Source: an uncultured Lachnospiraceae bacterium
GTDB taxonomy: Bacteria > Bacillota > Clostridia > Lachnospirales > Lachnospiraceae
Direction: 5' to 3'
Length of the DNA: 8,256 nucleotides
NCBI GenBank assembly: GCA_910588865.1
Contig: CAJUSJ010000105.1
Span: 5,250-13,505 of the forward strand
In this document: piece after piece, positions 7,001 to 8,256 of the stretch
How the letters are laid out: the number at the start of each line of letters is the position of its first letter
Numbering within the stretch: position 1 is the first letter of the stretch
Made by a program: the position numbers and the translations under genes
Notes under the pieces: model-generated
Told to the model about the DNA's origin: nothing
The model's input: the letters and a program-made list of their open reading frames with translations, nothing else
The model's database searches: none

Positions 7001-7758
7001 CCGTCCAGCTGTACCATGGGACGGATATCCGGCGGGATCACGGGGATCACGGTCATGATCATCCACTCCGGCTTGTTGCCGGAATTGCGGAAAGCGTCTA
7101 CCACCTCCAGCCTCTTGATGATCCTGGCCCTCTTCTGTCCCGTGGCATCCTTTAAGCCCTTGCGCAGCTCCTCGGAGTCTTTCTCCAGGTCAATGGCCTG
7201 AAGAAGCTCCTGAACCGCCTCGGCTCCCATGCCTACCCGGAACGCGCCGTAGCCGTATTTCTCCAGCTCCTCTCTGTACTCCTTTTCCGAGAGCACCTGT
7301 TTGTACTGAAGAGAGGTCTGGCCGGGATCCAGCACAATGTAGGAAGCAAAGTACAGCACCTTCTCCAGCACCCTGGGGGAAATGTCCAGGATCAGGCCCA
7401 TACGGCTGGGAATCCCTTTAAAATACCAGATATGAGATACCGGCGCGGCCAAAGCGATGTGGCCTGTACGCTCTCTGCGGACACTGGACTTGGTGACTTC
7501 CACCCCGCACCGGTCGCAGATAACGCCTTTGTACCGGATCTTCTTATACTTACCGCAATGGCACTCCCAGTCCTTGCTGGGACCGAAGATCCTCTCGCAG
7601 TAAAGGCCGTCTTTCTCTGGCTTTAAGGTCCTGTAGTTGATGGTTTCCGGCTTTTTTACCTCGCCGTGAGACCATTCCAGAATCTTCTCCGGAGAGGCAA
7701 GGCCTATCTTGATTGCGTCAAATGTCAACGGTTGATAAGTTTCATTGGTTTCTGGCAT
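4075..7758 (-). CDS. rpoC: DNA-directed RNA polymerase subunit beta'
   Basis: Complete beta' subunit, 1227 residues from the preferred ATG. It forms the catalytic cleft with RpoB. The N-terminal zinc ribbon has C66, C68, C81 and C84. The lid/rudder region follows (RPVTGPGNRALKSLSDMLKG onward, about 310-355), then the universal catalytic loop NADFDGD with Mg-binding D456, D458 and D460. The bridge helix is at about 760-791. The second zinc site uses C802 (or C803), C883, C890 and C893. The trigger loop (SIGEPGTQLTMRTFHTGG, about 917-934) includes H931 and has no large insertion, as expected outside proteobacteria. The last 50 or so residues are very acidic. The frame also opens at a GTG (7767), but that codon overlaps the Shine-Dalgarno AGGGAG (7767-7772). 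ATG 7758 has the proper 8-base spacing and yields the usual N-terminus. It lies 15 bases after rpoB, ends in TAG and is followed by a terminator. Sequence and length are normal for Clostridia. Confidence 0.98.
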   Translation of the reverse strand: MPETNETYQPLTFDAIKIGLASPEKILEWSHGEVKKPETINYRTLKPEKDGLYCERIFGPSKDWECHCGKYKKIRYKGVICDRCGVEVTKSSVRRERTGHIALAAPVSHIWYFKGIPSRMGLILDISPRVLEKVLYFASYIVLDPGQTSLQYKQVLSEKEYREELEKYGYGAFRVGMGAEAVQELLQAIDLEKDSEELRKGLKDATGQKRARIIKRLEVVDAFRNSGNKPEWMIMTVIPVIPPDIRPMVQLDGGRFATSDLNDLYRRIINRNNRLARLLELGAPDIIVRNEKRMLQEAVDALIDNGRRGRPVTGPGNRALKSLSDMLKGKQGRFRQNLLGKRVDYSGRSVIVVGPELKIYQCGLPKEMAIELFKPFVMKELVSNGTAHNIKNAKKMVERLQEEVWDVLEDVIKEHPVMLNRAPTLHRLGIQAFEPILVEGKAIKLHPLVCTAFNADFDGDQMAVHLPLSVEAQAECRFLLLSPNNLLKPSDGGPVAVPSQDMVLGIYYLTQERPGAMGEGMCFKNPNEAILAYENGAVTLHSRVKVRVSKKMPDGTIKTGVIESTVGRFIFNEIIPQDLGFVDRSVPGNELLLEVDFHVGKKQCKQILEKVINVHGATQTAVTLDDIKSIGYKYSTRAAMTVSISDMTVPPSKPQLIADAQATVDRIAKNFRRGLITEEERYKEVIETWKTTDDQLTHDLLTGLDKYNNIFMMADSGARGSDKQIKQLAGMRGLMADTTGHTIELPIKSNFREGLDVLEYFISAHGARKGLSDTALRTADSGYLTRRLVDVSQDVIIREVDCCEGRDIPYMEIKAFMEGQETIENLEERLTGRYIAETITDPDTGEVVVKANHMCTPKRAKAVIEVLQKLGRESVKIRTVLSCKSHIGVCAKCYGSNMATGQAVQVGEAVGIIAAQSIGEPGTQLTMRTFHTGGVAGGDITQGLPRVEELFEARKPKGLAIITEFGGTVTIKDTKKKREIVVTDTGTGNSKTYLIPYGSRIKVQDGQVLEAGDELTEGSVNPHDILKIKGVRAVQDYMIQEVQKVYRLQGVDINDKHIEVIVRQMLKKVKVEESGDSDILPGVSMNVLEYNDMNEKLLAEGKTPAEGKQVMLGITKASLATDSFLSAASFQETTKVLTEAAINGKVDHLIGLKENVLIGKLIPAGTGMKRYRSVKLDSELDMDDEILFDDEEEEEDIQDMAPLEEEMMEEAEEVLDMDDLEETVEEV

Positions 7759-7766
7759 CAGCGACA

Positions 7767-7772
7767 CTCCCT
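7767..7772 (-). promoter_or_regulatory. Ribosome binding site deciding the rpoC start
   Basis: AGGGAG on the minus strand, inside the 15-base rpoB-rpoC gap and eight bases before ATG 7758. Its final G is the first base of the alternative GTG start at 7767, so that GTG has no usable spacing. The ATG is therefore preferred. Confidence 0.75.
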
Positions 7773-7773
7773 T

Positions 7774-8256
7774 CTATTCTTCTTCATCTATATAGGAAGA
7801 GTCGAAATCGCCGAACATCTCTTCAGCGATGCGGGCTCCCTCATCCTCGTCATCTTCCTCCACATCTACCAGCTCTCCGTCTCTGAATTCCTGCTCCTGA
7901 TAGCCGTAGTTGCCAAATGACTCTTCCTGGTTCTCATAGCGTCTCTCGCCCTCAATGATGGAGCGCAGATCTGTATCACTGTAATCAATATCCTCAGTCA
8001 GCTCAACCTCTGTATTGTCATCCCGCAGCACCCTCACGTCCAGTCCCAGGGACTGAAGCTCTTTTAAAAGAACCTTAAAGGACTCAGGGATACCCGGTTC
8101 AGGAATGTTCTCGCCCTTGATAATGGCTTCGTAGGTCTTCACGCGGCCTGTCACGTCGTCGGACTTCACTGTCAGGATCTCCTGCAGGGTGTAGGAAGCG
8201 CCGTAGGCCTCCAGGGCCCACACCTCCATCTCTCCGAAACGCTGTCCGCCGAACTG
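7774..8256 (-). CDS. rpoB: DNA-directed RNA polymerase subunit beta, C-terminal part (5' end beyond window)
   Basis: The last 160 codons of the beta subunit, open through the right edge. It begins QFGGQRFGEMEVWALEAYGA, the highly conserved C-terminal block that packs against beta' and the switch regions. ASYTLQEILTVKSDDVTGR and EPGIPESFKVLLKELQSLGL follow. After LGLDVRVL the sequence continues for about 85 residues in an acidic tail (for example VDVEEDDEDEGARIAEEMFGD and a final YIDEEE) that goes beyond the end of the E. coli protein. It stops at TAG (7774-7776), 15 bases before the rpoC ATG and in the same frame as it. It is co-transcribed with rpoC from a promoter outside the window. The rifampicin-binding region is not in view. 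Confidence 0.98.
   Translation of the reverse strand, partial: QFGGQRFGEMEVWALEAYGASYTLQEILTVKSDDVTGRVKTYEAIIKGENIPEPGIPESFKVLLKELQSLGLDVRVLRDDNTEVELTEDIDYSDTDLRSIIEGERRYENQEESFGNYGYQEQEFRDGELVDVEEDDEDEGARIAEEMFGDFDSSYIDEEE

Overview
The window looks like a chromosomal segment of a Gram-positive anaerobe of the class Clostridia, most likely a Lachnospiraceae-type gut bacterium. The RpoC sequence reads like RpoC of that group (start MPETNETYQPLTFDAIKIG, no large trigger-loop insertion, long acidic C-terminus). LrgA has the clostridial LPVPAGVYG form, and the left-hand gene is a secreted BspA-type leucine-rich-repeat protein of a kind common in these bacteria. This placement rests on protein resemblance judged by eye, not on a search.

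Layout from left to right. (1) Positions 1-2397, minus strand: the 5' part of a large surface-protein gene that runs off the left edge (799 codons visible). In order it encodes a signal peptide, an acidic 12-residue tandem repeat, a Cys/His-rich module, a Cys-His-Asn amidase/peptidase-like domain, a BspA-type leucine-rich-repeat domain and a Pro/Asp-rich linker. Codon 9, inside the signal peptide, is an in-frame TAG; every other codon to position 1 is open. (2) Positions 2398-2917: a divergent intergenic region with candidate promoters in both directions, a hairpin and a cluster of inverted repeats. (3) Positions 2918-3969, plus strand: lrgA-lrgB, a translationally coupled two-gene operon for holin-like/LrgB membrane proteins. 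(4) Positions 4011-4053: a perfect 16-bp stem serving as a bidirectional terminator between convergent lrgB and rpoC. (5) Positions 4075-7758, minus strand: complete rpoC. (6) Positions 7774-8256, minus strand: the last 160 codons of rpoB, running off the right edge.

How the genes fit together. rpoB and rpoC are the usual co-transcribed pair for the two large RNA polymerase subunits. Here they end at a terminator facing lrgAB, with no ribosomal-protein gene between. LrgAB is a membrane system linked in other Firmicutes to murein hydrolase control and pyruvate/overflow metabolism. The divergent surface protein carries a papain-fold-like domain that may act on peptidoglycan or peptide, so a cell-envelope link between the two transcription units is possible but unproven.

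No CRISPR array, tRNA, rRNA, insertion sequence or phage gene was seen. I did not find a clearly new multi-gene system. The most notable items are the amber codon in an otherwise intact surface-protein gene, that protein's architecture, the in-frame rpoB-TAG-rpoC junction, and the unexplained inverted repeats in the divergent intergenic region.
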